In this document: piece by piece, positions 53,000 through 63,655 of the stretch
Layout of the letters: the number at the start of each line of letters is the position of its first letter
Numbering within the stretch: the stretch's first letter is position 1
NCBI GenBank assembly: GCA_021292165.1
Contig: CM037877.1
Location: 163,800,242-163,864,241, forward strand
DNA: 64,000 bases
Reading direction: 5' to 3'
Origin: Shinisaurus crocodilurus
Taxonomy: Eukaryota > Chordata > Lepidosauria > Squamata > Shinisauridae
Notes under the pieces: generated by a model
Seen by the model: only the letters and a program-made list of their open reading frames with translations
What the model was told of the DNA's origin: nothing
The model's database searches: none
Translations under genes and position numbers: made by a program

Positions 53000-53900
53000 T
53001 CATATGATTAATGAATTACATTTTATTTAACTGGGTTGCAGCCCTGTCCAAAAACATGAAATGCTAATATTTCAGAATCAAAAAGTGTCATTGAGACTCC
53101 AAGAAGAGGTAAAAACTTGCATATTTCCATGAGTTCACAAAATAGATGCTCAATGGTCTGTTTATAACTTGACTTGCATCAAGATGAGTTTTCCAGCTAC
53201 CAAAAATGACAAACAAAATCCCAGGTAACAATATAATTATACTTGCTACAGCATGTTGTGCAGGAATGTCACAGATGCTGTCCAATAGGTGCCCCCATGA
53301 CTTCCATCCCCTTCTGCAAGATAATGACTGAATTATCTTGGGTTGCCAGCGAATAAAAGGCTCTGTATAGCAACAGAATAGTAACTGGCATACAAACACC
53401 TAACAATCATGCTTTTTAGATTTCCAGCTTGGTTTGTTGCCCACTCTTTGGATGCCAGCAACAGCTGTTATCTGATCTACATGTGAATGAAAGGGCTGCT
53501 TTTTAATAGATGGGAATCTGGCCAGAATGCTTTGAGAACTTCACCCACTGTTCTCTCAGTAAAGTTGCATTGGCCAAATGCAGGAGTGTGCGTATGTGTA
53601 TGTGTGCGCACGCACGTGCATGTGCATGTTTGTGTTTTGGTATTTGCTAAGCAAGGGGCAAATAAGTGCCAGTATTACAATCACATGGTAGATGTATCAA
53701 ACATTTGCTTTGAACTTTGAACCAATTGCACATTTGGAAGCATTCATGTAGCCGTTTAAAAACCAGGGGGAAAGGGTACACTTTCACTCTCCAGGATTAA
53801 AGTTCACATTACCCCATCCCTTTTCTCCTTAAATAAGCAAACACAGTTCCTCCATACCACAGCAAGGCCATGCCTCCTCTCCACTGTACCTGGATTAGAT
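53000..53900. other. Intergenic, nothing recognised apart from a GT-rich run
   Basis: Contains a mixed (TG)n/(GC) simple repeat at about 53586-53637. No gene. Confidence 0.45.
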
Positions 53901-53909
53901 ATACTGGGT

Positions 53910-54112
53910 TCTCACAACACAATAAGCCAAGGTGGCTTCGAAGCCATGTTTGTTTCAGAGTGGCTTGTTGTGTTATCTGAACCCAGCAGCATAGTTTGTT
54001 AACCACACACAAACCACTCTGGCTGGGTTCAGACAACACGACAGGGCACTCTGAAACCAACATGGCTTATAAACCACCGTGGCTTATCGTGCTGTGTGAA
54101 CCCAGTCACTAC
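53910..54112. repeat. 'GGGTTCAGACAACACG' inverted repeat family member
   Basis: Motif CTGGGTTCAGACAACACGA with inverted TGTTATCTGAACCCAG and CTGTGTGAACCCAG, plus repeated GGCTTATAAACCACCGTGGC. Other members: 35020-35150, 47990-48130, 51800-51995, 57110-57300. Confidence 0.55.
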
Positions 54113-54539
54113 TATCACCTTCAGGGCCTAAGGGGGAGGGGGGATTCACTTTACTGGGGCCTGGATATCCAGGACCATCTGGATTACTGTGAAGAGGAAA
54201 ATGAGGCTAAATTGTAGATCACACTTAAGGAGAATATTTATGGAAACATCTTTCCTTGTATCTACTGATTGTGTAGATCTTGTATGATTTGCTGGAGCCA
54301 ATCAGAAGCAGAGTTAGAGCAGAACAAGCAACATTCTGAACTGTGACTTGCTGGCCCAGGACCTTCTCTAGAACATAGTGTGTGTGCTTGTCCAGTTAAA
54401 CTAGGATAGCTTGAGAGAGATTTGTACTTCCCCATGTGACATGTTCCTTCAAGGACTAACAGTTCCAGTCCAGAGCTCCTTGTGCAGAGGTAGGAAGGAG
54501 GGGCAGCAGGTAGAAATTCTGGCAGAATTACCAAAGAAA

Positions 54540-54845
54540 GGCATCTTGTGGTGGTAGTGAATTCCATGGTTTAACTATGCACTGTGTGAAGAAGTACTTC
54601 CTATTATCTGTCCTGAATCTCCCAACATTCAGTTTAATTGGATGACCCCAGGTTCTAGTGTTATGAGAGACAGAGAAAAAGTTCTCCCTATTCACTTTCT
54701 CCACACCATGAATAGTTTTATACGCCCTCTGTTATGTCTCCTCATACTCACCTTTTTCTAAAATGTCCCAAACATTGTGACCTTTCCTCCTAGGGGAGTT
54801 GCTTCAGCCCCTTGATCATTTGGATTGCCCTTTTCTATAGTTCTT
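54540..54845 (-). mobile_element. CR1-type LINE fragment
   Basis: The minus strand carries the CR1 C-terminal ORF and adjoining region: GGCAATCCAAATGATCAAGG, GGTCACAATGTTTGGGACAT, GGAAGTACTTCTTCACACAG and ATGGAATTCACTACCACCA. Frame breaks make it non-coding. Confidence 0.7.
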
Positions 54846-54849
54846 GCTG

Positions 54850-55755
54850 TTAGAATTTCACCTCAAAAGGCAAATTGTGTTAACTTTCGATGGAACCTGG
54901 AAAGCAAAGCTTCTTCATTGTCATTTGTGCAAGGAAGAGGAGGAGGCTGTATAAGCAGAGCTTGATGGTTGGATCTTCAGGAGTCTTGTCTCAGATCCTT
55001 GCCTGTTAACTGCAAAGGAGGGGATTTTATCCTGCAAATAAATGATCAATGGATTGATTGAATCAAGCAAATTTAGCAGCATTAGGAAGTGTGAAATTAG
55101 TTCCCCATTCTCCTTTTCCCATGCTGGGAGGAGGCATGGAACTCCGTGAATCTCCTCCTAGCAGTGAGAGAGAGAAAAAGAAAGGGGCATCAGTGGGTGT
55201 GGCCACACCATAATGTGCCATTGGTGGGTGGGGCCATGCCCACCGACATCATCTGGCCCATGGTGGGCCTGGTGACGGGCAGTCCAGCCCCCCCCTCAAA
55301 ACAGTTATGCACCCCTGGTTTAGGGCATGCAAGTTCCAAGGGAATGGGCTTGTGTGAAGGGTAGGTATGGGAGCGCAGGTTGGGTTTGGGGGTTTATTGT
55401 ATGATCTACAGAGAATAAATGCTACTGTTCTTGTAAATCACCTTGAGCAGTTAGTATTGGAATGGCTGTGTAGACATTTTCAAACAAATATATAAGCCAG
55501 GATTGGAAACTAGTTCTTCGCTAGCATAAATGGTATTTTATATATGTAAAAACAAAGCCTCCCTGTGTTGAGTTATGTCACTCTAGAGTGGCTGTTTGCC
55601 ACACCAATTGTGGTGTTCCAGACATATTTACAGTAATTCAAAAGACTGGACTTTGCCTGTGCTGTACGCTTCACATTGACATTCTATTTTCTGAGCAAAG
55701 GATTGCTCAGTGATTCCATTTGCAATCTGTAGTTCATCAGATGACATTTCTCAAG
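54850..55755. other. Intergenic, nothing recognised
   Basis: No credible ORF, RNA gene or repeat that I recognise. Confidence 0.4.
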
Positions 55756-55758
55756 TAA

Positions 55759-55891
55759 GGGCACAATCCAATGCGTGTTTAGACAGAAAAAAGTCCTACA
55801 ACTCCCAGTATTCCCTAACCAGTATAGCTGGCTGGGGCACACTAGGAGTTGTAGGACTTTTTTCTGTCTAAACATTCATAGGATTCTGCCT
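55759..55891. mobile_element. Harbinger-type MITE with TAA duplication, 133 bp
   Basis: Ends GGGCACAATCCAATGC and GGATTCTGCCT, TAA on both sides (55756-55758 and 55892-55894). Core CTACAACTCCCAGTATTCC with inverted ACTAGGAGTTGTAGG. Confidence 0.8.
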
Positions 55892-55894
55892 TAA

Positions 55895-57105
55895 AGTGCC
55901 TGAATCTGCCCACTTGAATACATCTATTATGTAACTACGGTATATATCCCTCTGCTGGAGACAAAAGAAACCCTAGTACTGAGGTTAAAGTCATGCTCAA
56001 GTGTTAGAATTTTCCAGGGATGTGCTACAATTTCAGCATCCTGGTAGTACCTAAATAAAAACAGTTGAAACTTGTCTATCTGGTGGAGACCTTCAAAAAA
56101 TAGCAAGCCTCATTTGCTAGTTTTGGAAAGATTACATCCATTCCCTTCCATTTGGGCAGCGTTTCTCCCCTTTGCATTTATGTAACTTGGCTCGTGTTCT
56201 CCAAAATGCACAATCCCAAATGAGCAAAAATGCGACCTTTATCCAAGCTACACAGATCTGTAAAGTTCATCTCTGTTGTAGAAAGTATGCAAAGGTTTGC
56301 GTGCAAACAACAAATCTCTCTCAATCTCTCCCCCCCCCCCCGGTGTGTGTGTGTGTGTGTGTGTGTGTGTATTCATGTATGCACATGGATTTGACAGCTG
56401 TCAGTTTATACATGGTGGACATTTTGAGCTAAACAGCAGCTAAAGGCGAAGACTGGATCTCTTTATGCATAACTTGGCTATAAAAACTTGGAGATTAAAA
56501 AATGCAAAGGATTGGTTCTTATGTTTCTGCCATGGCGTTAGCTACATATTTTCTGTAACTTCGAAAGGGCATGCATACACAAGCTGGTACTCAGGCTCCC
56601 AGCCACTCCTGGATCAGGCAAATAAATGCCCTTCAGATGTTACACAAAGGATGTAGCTGAGATGTGAGTGCCTGATCTTATCTGTAATTTCTAAAACACC
56701 CACTAAAACAGCCCTTGGCCTTGCCTCTTCCTTGGGAACAGTTAAATAAAGGCCTCATCATATATTATGGGCTGGATCCAGAAGAGATCCAATCCTAAAT
56801 TTTAGGTCCAGTTCTTTAGATCCAATCCTGAAAGGGGGGGGGGTTAGATGTATCAGAGGTGCATGAATCCAGTTGCCCAGTTATCATTTGCAAGTTAAAC
56901 ATTTGATCAAGTGACTGGCATGTGGACTTCTGAACCTCTTTCAGTTCTAGAGTTTAGCTTGTGAAAATATGAAGTAGCGCTGATATCAAGAGTGGCTGTG
57001 ATCATATTCAGACTGTGCAGGTGCTTCCAGATGAGGCTTTAACCCTGCAGTCGCCCTGCCTCATTCACAGAATTTTACCAGAGAGAAGGAGGGTTCCAGA
57101 TGTCA
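55895..57105. other. Intergenic with a (GT)n microsatellite
   Basis: (GT)n at 56343-56371, next to a C-run. Nothing else recognised. Confidence 0.5.
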
Positions 57106-57109
57106 TCGA

Positions 57110-57430
57110 CTGGGTTTGCATGACACTCTAAGCCTCAGTAGGTTAAGTGGCAGAGTGGCTTAGCGTGTCGTCTGAACCCCGTGGGGTGGTTTATAAGCCA
57201 ACCTGGTGTGGCTTATAAGCCACCCTGCTAAGCCATGGCTTGTTGTAGGGTTAAGAAAATCCTAGTAGGTTTAGTGTGTCGTCCAAACCCAGACGACATG
57301 CTAACCCTCTTACAAGCCAAAAAGGCACAGAGCCCCTTGGCAAGAGCAGCAAAAAAAAGGGCTGCCGCTCTGGCAAAGGGACTCCGGCTGTCATCAGCTT
57401 CCCCGCACGCTCCTGCCTATGTCCTACACT
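57110..57430. repeat. Foldback family fragment
   Basis: Carries CTTAGCGTGTCGTCTGAACC, repeated GGCTTATAAGCCACCCTGC and a GCAAGAGCAGCAAAAA segment as in the 50656-51995 element's right arm. Confidence 0.5.
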
Positions 57431-58170
57431 AGGCAGGAGTGCACAGGGAAGCCGCCAGGGAAGCCGCCCACTTAATCCCCGTTCGGGGCTTGGGGGGCCA
57501 GCCCCCGGCAGGGGAACCAGCTGCCCAGCCTCACTTCTTCTTGGGGAAGTGAGCCCAAGCGCCTGGATCCCGCCTGCTGCCGCCGCATGCCTCCTCCTCC
57601 CCGAACCCCACTTGGGACTCGGGGAGGAGGAGGCATGCAGCGGTGGCAGGGCCCGCTGCTGCGTGCCACCTTCCCAAGCGGGAAGAAGGCGCGCTGCAGA
57701 GGGGCGAGGGGTTGTGGCCACATGCTGTCTTTGAAAGACAACATGCAGGTAATCCCCCTCCCTGCGACCACTGCGCTCCCTGGTGATGACGGGTTTGACC
57801 CGCCCTTGCTAGGGAGCACCGCAGCGGTGGTGGCGGGGAGGGTTGGCCATGCACTGTCTTTGAAAGACAGCACACAGCCAATTCCCTCCACTGCTGCCAC
57901 CATGGTGGCCACTCTTTCCACACCCTGATGGATGCTTGGAAAGACAGTGCACAGCAGACCCCGGCTCGTCCCCTGCTCCTGCTCCCGAGTGAATGCAGGG
58001 GGGTGAGCCGGCGGGGGGAAAGAACCTTTCTTGGCATGGACGCTGCTCACCTGAGCGGTGGCCACACTGAGAAAGGGCCGGGGACGAGCCCCGTGGCGCT
58101 CCGTTTCCTCTTGAGGGCTTGTTGCCCTTGCTCGGTGGGGCCGCAACTCAGCTGAGTAGTGGCCCCGCCA
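57431..58170. other. G/C-rich intergenic stretch with local inverted repeats
   Basis: Includes a hairpin near 57575-57640 (GCATGCCTCCTCCTCCCCGA and its complement) and three ACTGTCTTTGAAAGACA-like palindromes (near 57723, 57857, 57935). ORFs of 110-220 residues occur in several frames on both strands, as G/C-rich DNA gives, and show no domain I recognise. Confidence 0.45.
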
Positions 58171-58203
58171 AGCAAGGTGGAAAAAAATGAAAGAGAAAGG
58201 AAT

Positions 58204-58300
58204 CCCAGGCGCCGACTAAAATATTTATTGCCCAACTCGTTTCGGCTATGCCTTCGTCAGGGGCGAAACTGTTTTCAAATGATGCTTGGAACAAATCGTT
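58204..58300 (-). mobile_element. Penelope-like terminus with hammerhead-like core
   Basis: The minus strand reads CTGACGA (58260-58254), a GGC-ATA-GCC stem-loop (58252-58244), then GAAACGAG (58243 on). This is the order of a hammerhead ribozyme core (CUGANGA - stem II - GAAA). GTC near 58216-58214 could be the cleavage triplet. Penelope-like retroelements are known to carry such motifs. No Penelope ORF is seen, so this is a terminal fragment. Confidence 0.5.
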
Positions 58301-58606
58301 TCTGCTATCTAACCAAGGAAGGGCAACAAGCCTCTGACAGCTACTGAAGAGAGCCACTTGGGGGCACTTTTTGGCAGCTGTCATCCTCACTCCTCTCCCC
58401 TCGGTGCTCTTGCAGTGTCCCCTGGGATACTGACTGAGAGAGGAAGAGAGAAGCAGTACCTCCGGACCCCCACTGTGTCCAATCATTATTGGGGCACAGC
58501 TGGGCCTGGAGCAACTTTAAGCCCACAGAAAACCCGTTAAGGAGGAAAAGATGGAGTATAGGTGCATGACTTTTCACTGGTAGTGCTAGGAGCCCTTTGT
58601 TTAGAA

Positions 58607-58730
58607 CAGTGTTCTCCAACCTTGAGTCCCCAGATGTTTTTTGGCCTACAACTCCCAGCATTCCCCTTGCTGGGGCATGCTGGGAGTTGTAGGCCAAAAA
58701 TCTCTGGGGACCCAAGGTTGGAGAACACTG
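58607..58730. mobile_element. hAT-type MITE with 8-bp duplication
   Basis: Termini CAGTGTTCTCCAACCTTGAG and its complement. Flanking octamers GTTTAGAA (58599-58606) and GTTTAGAG (58731-58738) match 7 of 8. Core CTACAACTCCCAGCATTCC and inverted GCATGCTGGGAGTTGTAGG. Confidence 0.88.
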
Positions 58731-58909
58731 GTTTAGAGGCACACAGCAACCGCCTATTGTAGGAAGGGCTGCCTTCTGCCAGGTCAGGCTTAAGCCAAGA
58801 TTGGATGCTGCCTTCTGCCAGGTCAGACTATTTGTCCAACTAGCTCAGTATTGTCTGTTCTGATTGGCAGGAGCTACCTGATCCTTTTATCTGGAAATGC
58901 CAGGCATTA

Positions 58910-59455
58910 GAACCTGGGATCCTAGTTTTGGCAGTGCATTCTAGTTTCCACCTACTCATTTGAGTAGGTAGAAATTGAGAGAGGTGCCAGGGTTATCTTA
59001 GGGGGAGGGGCCGTAGCTTGGTTAGAACGCATGCTTGGCATTCCCTAGTCACAATTCTTCCGGGTTCTTTAGATAATGTCTTAACCCTCCAGTTTCACTT
59101 CTGTTTTTAAACACCATTTTTGGTGAGTTTTTTTTAGAGCAGGGAAAATGCGATATTATTTAAAGAAAGTGAAAGAGTATGTTATTTCCACTTGTGTAAT
59201 TGCACTATTCCACTATAGTGCCACCTAGAGGTATGTTGCAAAAAAGCAGGAAAGGAAATGCTCGTGTAGTGCTCAAATCTCCATTCTGTGACAAAACTGA
59301 AGTAGATACAGCCTCATGTAGAAAAGTTCAAACAGGGAGCATGAACTACCCCTGAACTATGGCCCCTCACCCTAAGATAACCATGGCACCTCTCAATTTC
59401 TATCTACTCAAATGAGTAGGTGGAAACTAGAATGTACTGCCAAAACCAGGAATCC
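58910..59455. repeat. Foldback with 105-bp arms enclosing another repeat
   Basis: Arms 58910-59019 and 59352-59455 are inverted copies (TTTTGGCAGTGCATTCTAGT; TTTCCACCTACTCATTTGAG; GGTTATCTTAGGG). Each arm holds the small palindrome CTACTCATTTGAGTAG. Between them lies a member of the GCTTTTCTACA family (about 59030-59335). Confidence 0.75.
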
Positions 59456-59884
59456 CCCTTCTCACAGGCAAATTCAAGTCTCCATATCTTACTCTCTCCA
59501 AGGTGTTTAAAAAAACCCCCTCATCAGACCAACTTTGAAATTTTGCTTATATATCTCACCCCCACTGTAGTACACTGAAAAATATGAAATGTGAATGTGA
59601 TGAACCTGTGTTTGAAAACCAGCGCATGATAAGGCACATTTGTCAGACAGGCAAAATTGGCTGCTACTGCCTCCTGTTAAGAGCACACTCAGTGGCAACC
59701 CTGGGTTTAATGTGCTGGGTAAAATGGCCTCACCCTCCCCACACACTTTGAACCATTCAACATGTTGTCTGTTGCAGCTGTGTTGGAGAGTCACCTTCAC
59801 CACCCACCATGTGGAATAAGCGGGACTTTCAGAGAACAGCCTCAGCCGGTGATCGTCACTATTTTTCAAACAGGAGCCACTTTA

Positions 59885-60180
59885 AGCTTTTCTACATAAG
59901 ACTGTTAATCCACTGCATCTACTTTCAGTTTCATTGCAGAATTGATACCTGAGCACGACACAAAGAACGTTTCCTTTCCTGCTTTTCTGCGAGATAACCT
60001 CTAGGTGGCATAGTGGAGTAGTGCAATTACACAAGTGGAAATAGCGTATTCATTAAATAATACTGCATTTCCCCTGCTCTAAAAAACTTGAGGGCCATGA
60101 CATAGTCTAAAGAACCTGTAAACAACCGTGAGTAGGGAATGATGAGCGTACAATAAATGCCTTGTGTAGAAAAGCTCATT
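59885..60180. repeat. Foldback family (GCTTTTCTACA ends), copy 3
   Basis: AGCTTTTCTACATAAGAC left end and CCTTGTGTAGAAAAGCT right end. The interior (CTCTAGGTGGCATAGTGGAG, CCCCTGCTCTAAAAAACTTG) matches 42705 and, inverted, 59030 and 60790. Confidence 0.7.
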
Positions 60181-60786
60181 GGCTCCAGGCGCTACTACCG
60201 AGGCCTCTTGGGAGACTTTCCCAGGCTGTGGGGAGGGGCTTTCTTCTTTCTGCCCCTGGTCAAGCAGCGACTCTGTGCACCAGGCTTGGCTGGAGGCCTT
60301 TTCTGGCCTGCCATCCCCCTTCCCCTCCACGTTGTCCAAGCAAGGCCTTATCAGTCAGTCACCAGAAAGGCAAATTCTAACAGGCTCTTTTGGTCCTTGG
60401 ATTGGGATAGATCCTCTTCTCATCACTGAGAAAGTGCTCTGCTCAGTGTTGCAAGGTTCACATTGCACGCTCTCTCTCTCTCTCTCTCTCTCTCGCCCAC
60501 ACATGCAATTTCCCCTCCACCACTACAGCTAGCCAATCACATTTCTCTTTGCCTCTAGGGCACCTCAACCACCACAACTAATTGGCTGATTGTTTCTGCA
60601 TTCTCCTCTCCTTCCGACAGCCACCTTACAGCTGACGAGTGGCAGGTCTCCCAGCCATCTGCCCTGGAAGTCTCCTCTGGTAGCCCAGAGTACAGCAGCC
60701 ATCCCACTGATAAATCAATCAGCAAGGTAAAGCTAGAAAGGCCCTACTGAGAGTGAGCAGCTACTGCAAAAAGAAAGAGAGGGTGA
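60181..60786. other. Intergenic with a (CT)n run
   Basis: (CT)n at 60470-60494. No gene recognised. Confidence 0.45.
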
Positions 60787-60789
60787 GTG

Positions 60790-61162
60790 AGGGCTTTTCT
60801 ACACAAGGCATTTATTGTACACTCGTGAGTCCTTACTCACGGTCGTTCACGGGCTCTTTAGATGACATCAAGACCCTCCAGCTTCACTTCCGTTTTTTTC
60901 AGAGCAATTTCCCAGCTGCTTTTAAAAAAAAAAGAAAAATGAGCTATTATATTACAATGGGGGAAATGGCACTCTATCTCCTGGTGTATTTGTGCTATTC
61001 TACTATATAGCATAGCTCCACCTAAAGGTTGTATAGCAGAAAAGCAGGAAAGGACGGGGCTCTTTGGGTATTGCTCAGATCTCAATGCTGCGACGGAACC
61101 GAAAGTAGATACAGCAGCTAAGTAACAGCACAATAAATGCCTCATGTAGAAAAGCCCTGAAT
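60790..61162. mobile_element. Foldback family (GCTTTTCTACA ends), best copy
   Basis: Terminal inverted repeats GGGCTTTTCTACACAAGGCA and GCCTCATGTAGAAAAGCCC, about 29 bp including ATTTATTGT. Possible target duplication GTGAGTGAG/CTGAATGAG (7 of 9). 370 bp, no ORF. Transposase class not assigned. Confidence 0.7.
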
Positions 61163-61169
61163 GAGAAAG

Positions 61170-62022
61170 TGAGGTGGAGAGCTGCACTTGAGGTGATTGG
61201 GAGCTGCCCCCTATGAGGCAGCCAGGTGGAATAGCTGCTGATGGAGACAAATGGAGTTGACCATCCCAGAACTTACCTTGCTTGTATTTAGACTTGCATC
61301 TACACAGAGGTTTCAAAGAGGAGCAGATCCAACGCATGTGCGCGCACGCAGCGCACGCACACCACAGTCCATACACATGCCCTGATGCTAGTGCCATTTA
61401 TCCCACTCTCATCCCTGCCTGCTTTTGCAGCAACTGCAACAGCAGCTTTGCACACTTGTGGGCAGGATGCAATGCTTGTGCCTGCGGTAAATGATACTTG
61501 CTTTTCCAAGGGCCCACTTGGATGCTTTTCCTTTCATGCTGAACTGAGAACACCGGACACGCTCCAATTAACTTGCAGGGAAGCTCTTGCAAAAAGCTCC
61601 ATTTCGACATAGCAGTTCAGTCCAGCAAGCTTGATACTGTTTAGAAATTAATTCTGGAGAACCTGCAATGACCTGTAAAGCTAAAAAGCAAAAAAAAAAA
61701 AAAAAAACATTTTTGGGCCAGGATATCTGAAAGATTGTCTCTTCCTGCATGAATCTGCCCATAGTTCTGCTTCGGAGACCCCTCCTGTATGTCCCACCAC
61801 CAATCAAAGCTAGGTTGCTGGGAACACAGGACAAGGATTCTCTCTGGTGGCAACTTGAATGTGGAACTCACTCCCTAAGGAGGTTAGAATGCCGCTTGTT
61901 TGTTTAGTTTTAAATGGGCTACAATCTCTTGCTCTGCTTGGCTTTTGAGTGATTTTAAGTGTATGAGCTCTGCTCTCCATTTCTATGATTATTTTTTACC
62001 CTGCTCCATGTTCTAAAGTCCG
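61170..62022. other. Intergenic, nothing recognised
   Basis: No credible gene. An A-run lies at about 61688-61707. Confidence 0.4.
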
Positions 62023-62025
62023 TAA

Positions 62026-62158
62026 GGGCGCAATCCTATGCATATTTAGACAGGAAACAGTCCTACAGCTCCCAGCATTCCTCAGCCAGCATGGCTGGCT
62101 GGGGAATGCTGGGAGCTGTAGGACTGTTTCCTGTCTAAACATGCATAGGATTGCGCCC
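62026..62158. mobile_element. Harbinger-type MITE, near-perfect palindrome, TAA duplication
   Basis: 133 bp with ends GGGCGCAATCCTATGCAT and its complement, TAA on both sides (62023-62025 and 62159-62161). Core CTACAGCTCCCAGCATTCC and inverted copy around a 3-base centre. The least diverged copy in the window. Confidence 0.88.
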
Positions 62159-62164
62159 TAAGTT

Positions 62165-62255
62165 GTTATAAATTGTAAGTTGCCTTGGGGACCCTTTTGG
62201 GGCCAAAAGGCAACTCAGAAATAATTTTAACAAATTAAATAAAAATAAGTAAACA
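62165..62255 (+). repeat. SINE/LINE tail remnant
   Basis: GTAAGTTGCCTTGGGGACCC, then CCAAAAGGCAACTCAGAAAT and an A/T tail, like the 3' end of the tRNA-SINE family. Confidence 0.45.
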
Positions 62256-62625
62256 AAATGTTGTAATGTATCCTGTGGATGGTGCTCCCTGTTCAGGGCT
62301 CCTGTCATCACGGCAGCACAAAGGCAACAGGTGAAGGCCCTGGCCTTTCAATTTGTGCTCCCCTCCCCCACTATTTTAAAAGAAATCCAGTATTTTTCTA
62401 TTCTCCCTCACCCCCGCTGTGTGAGCGCCTCTTTTTTGGCCCTACTGGTTGGTACAGGGCCACCCGCTCTACTATTAGAGGGAATGAGAACACTGTTCAG
62501 GAATCCCAGTGAAGACACACCAGCCTGTAGCATTTCAGATGAAACTCACCCAAACAAAAAACACACTGAAATTATACGTATGTCTAAACCAGCTTCTTCT
62601 GGTGTTTTATTTAGTTACCCTACTC

Positions 62626-62761
62626 CAGGGCTCTCCAACCTTGGGTCCCCAGATGTTGCTGGACTACAGCTCCCAGAATCCCTTGCCATTAGCCATGCTG
62701 GCTGGATATGCTGGGAGCTGTAGGCCAGCAACATCTGGGGACCCAAGGTTGGAGAGCCCTG
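62626..62761. mobile_element. hAT-type MITE, 136 bp
   Basis: Termini CAGGGCTCTCCAACCTTGGG and its exact complement. Flanking octamers CCCTACTC and AGCTACTC match 6 of 8. Core CTACAGCTCCCAGAATCCC and inverted ATGCTGGGAGCTGTAGG. Confidence 0.85.
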
Positions 62762-63235
62762 AGCTACTCGCTTCCTAGTACTTTCAAAGGAAGAAAGGAG
62801 TGAGGAATGAGGCAAGGTCCAGACAGTACTCAAACATGGCTCCTTCCAACTCTATGATCTATGAAATCTATGTGTGCGCCTTTGCATGTAGCACAGGTTT
62901 TTTAAACATGCAGATTGCATCAGCTGGGGAGGCTGATAATTAATGGGATCAGCACAGATGTGGAGGTGGGATTTAATCTTTTTTTCTCCCTTGCTGCAAT
63001 CCTGAGGAAAATCCCTTTTCTGAAACTAGCATTTGCTTTGGAAGGGGGGGGGGGTTCTCCATGAAGCAAATTTATTTTAGAATGTATATATCCTGGCTTT
63101 TTGCATGAGTTTCAAGAGGCTAAGAATTAAAACAACAAAATGCCGCAATAAACAACAATAATAAAACAGAAACAAGTAGCATGAAATCAGTAAATGGACC
63201 AGGAGCAAGCAAACAAGATACCAATAGGAGGAGAG
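62762..63235. other. Intergenic, CR1 tail scrap only
   Basis: CTCCTTCCAACTCTATGATC near 62830 is a CR1 3' tail scrap. Nothing else recognised. Confidence 0.4.
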
Positions 63236-63655
63236 TTATTTATTTAATTTAATTTCTATACCGCCCAATAGCCGAAGCTCTCTGGGCAGTTTACAGCAGT
63301 TATCCAAATCAGATAACCAGATATCCCAAAATGGCCAATTTCAATGTCACAAAATGACCAACTAAACTAGACAGACTTTGACTGGCATCTGAAAGACAGT
63401 AATGACAGTGCCAGGCACACATGCCTAGGGAAGAAGTTCTAGCATTTGGGTGCCACCACTGAGAAGGCCATATCTCCAGAAGGACCTTGGATAACAATCT
63501 TAACTATGAGACAGTTCCATGTGGTGAAAGACCTTTAGATACTTTGGGGTTTACAGGCCAAAATCAAGACCTTGAACTGGGCCCAGAAATAAACTGATAG
63601 CCAGTGGAGTTCTCTCAAAACTGGCATGACATGTTTTAGTATCTACACCAACTTT
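63236..63655 (-). mobile_element. L2/CR1-type LINE 3' fragment
   Basis: Begins with the tail complement (TTATTTATTTAATTTAATTT) and ATACCGCCCAATAGCCGAAG, and includes GGGTGCCACCACTGAGAAGG, the reverse of the AFSVVAP coding motif seen at 15920-16435. More decayed than that copy. Confidence 0.65.

Noticed and set aside
57251..58146. ORFs of 113-224 residues on both strands
   Set aside because: G/C-rich repeat DNA with overlapping ORFs in many frames, no domain, no exon boundaries.
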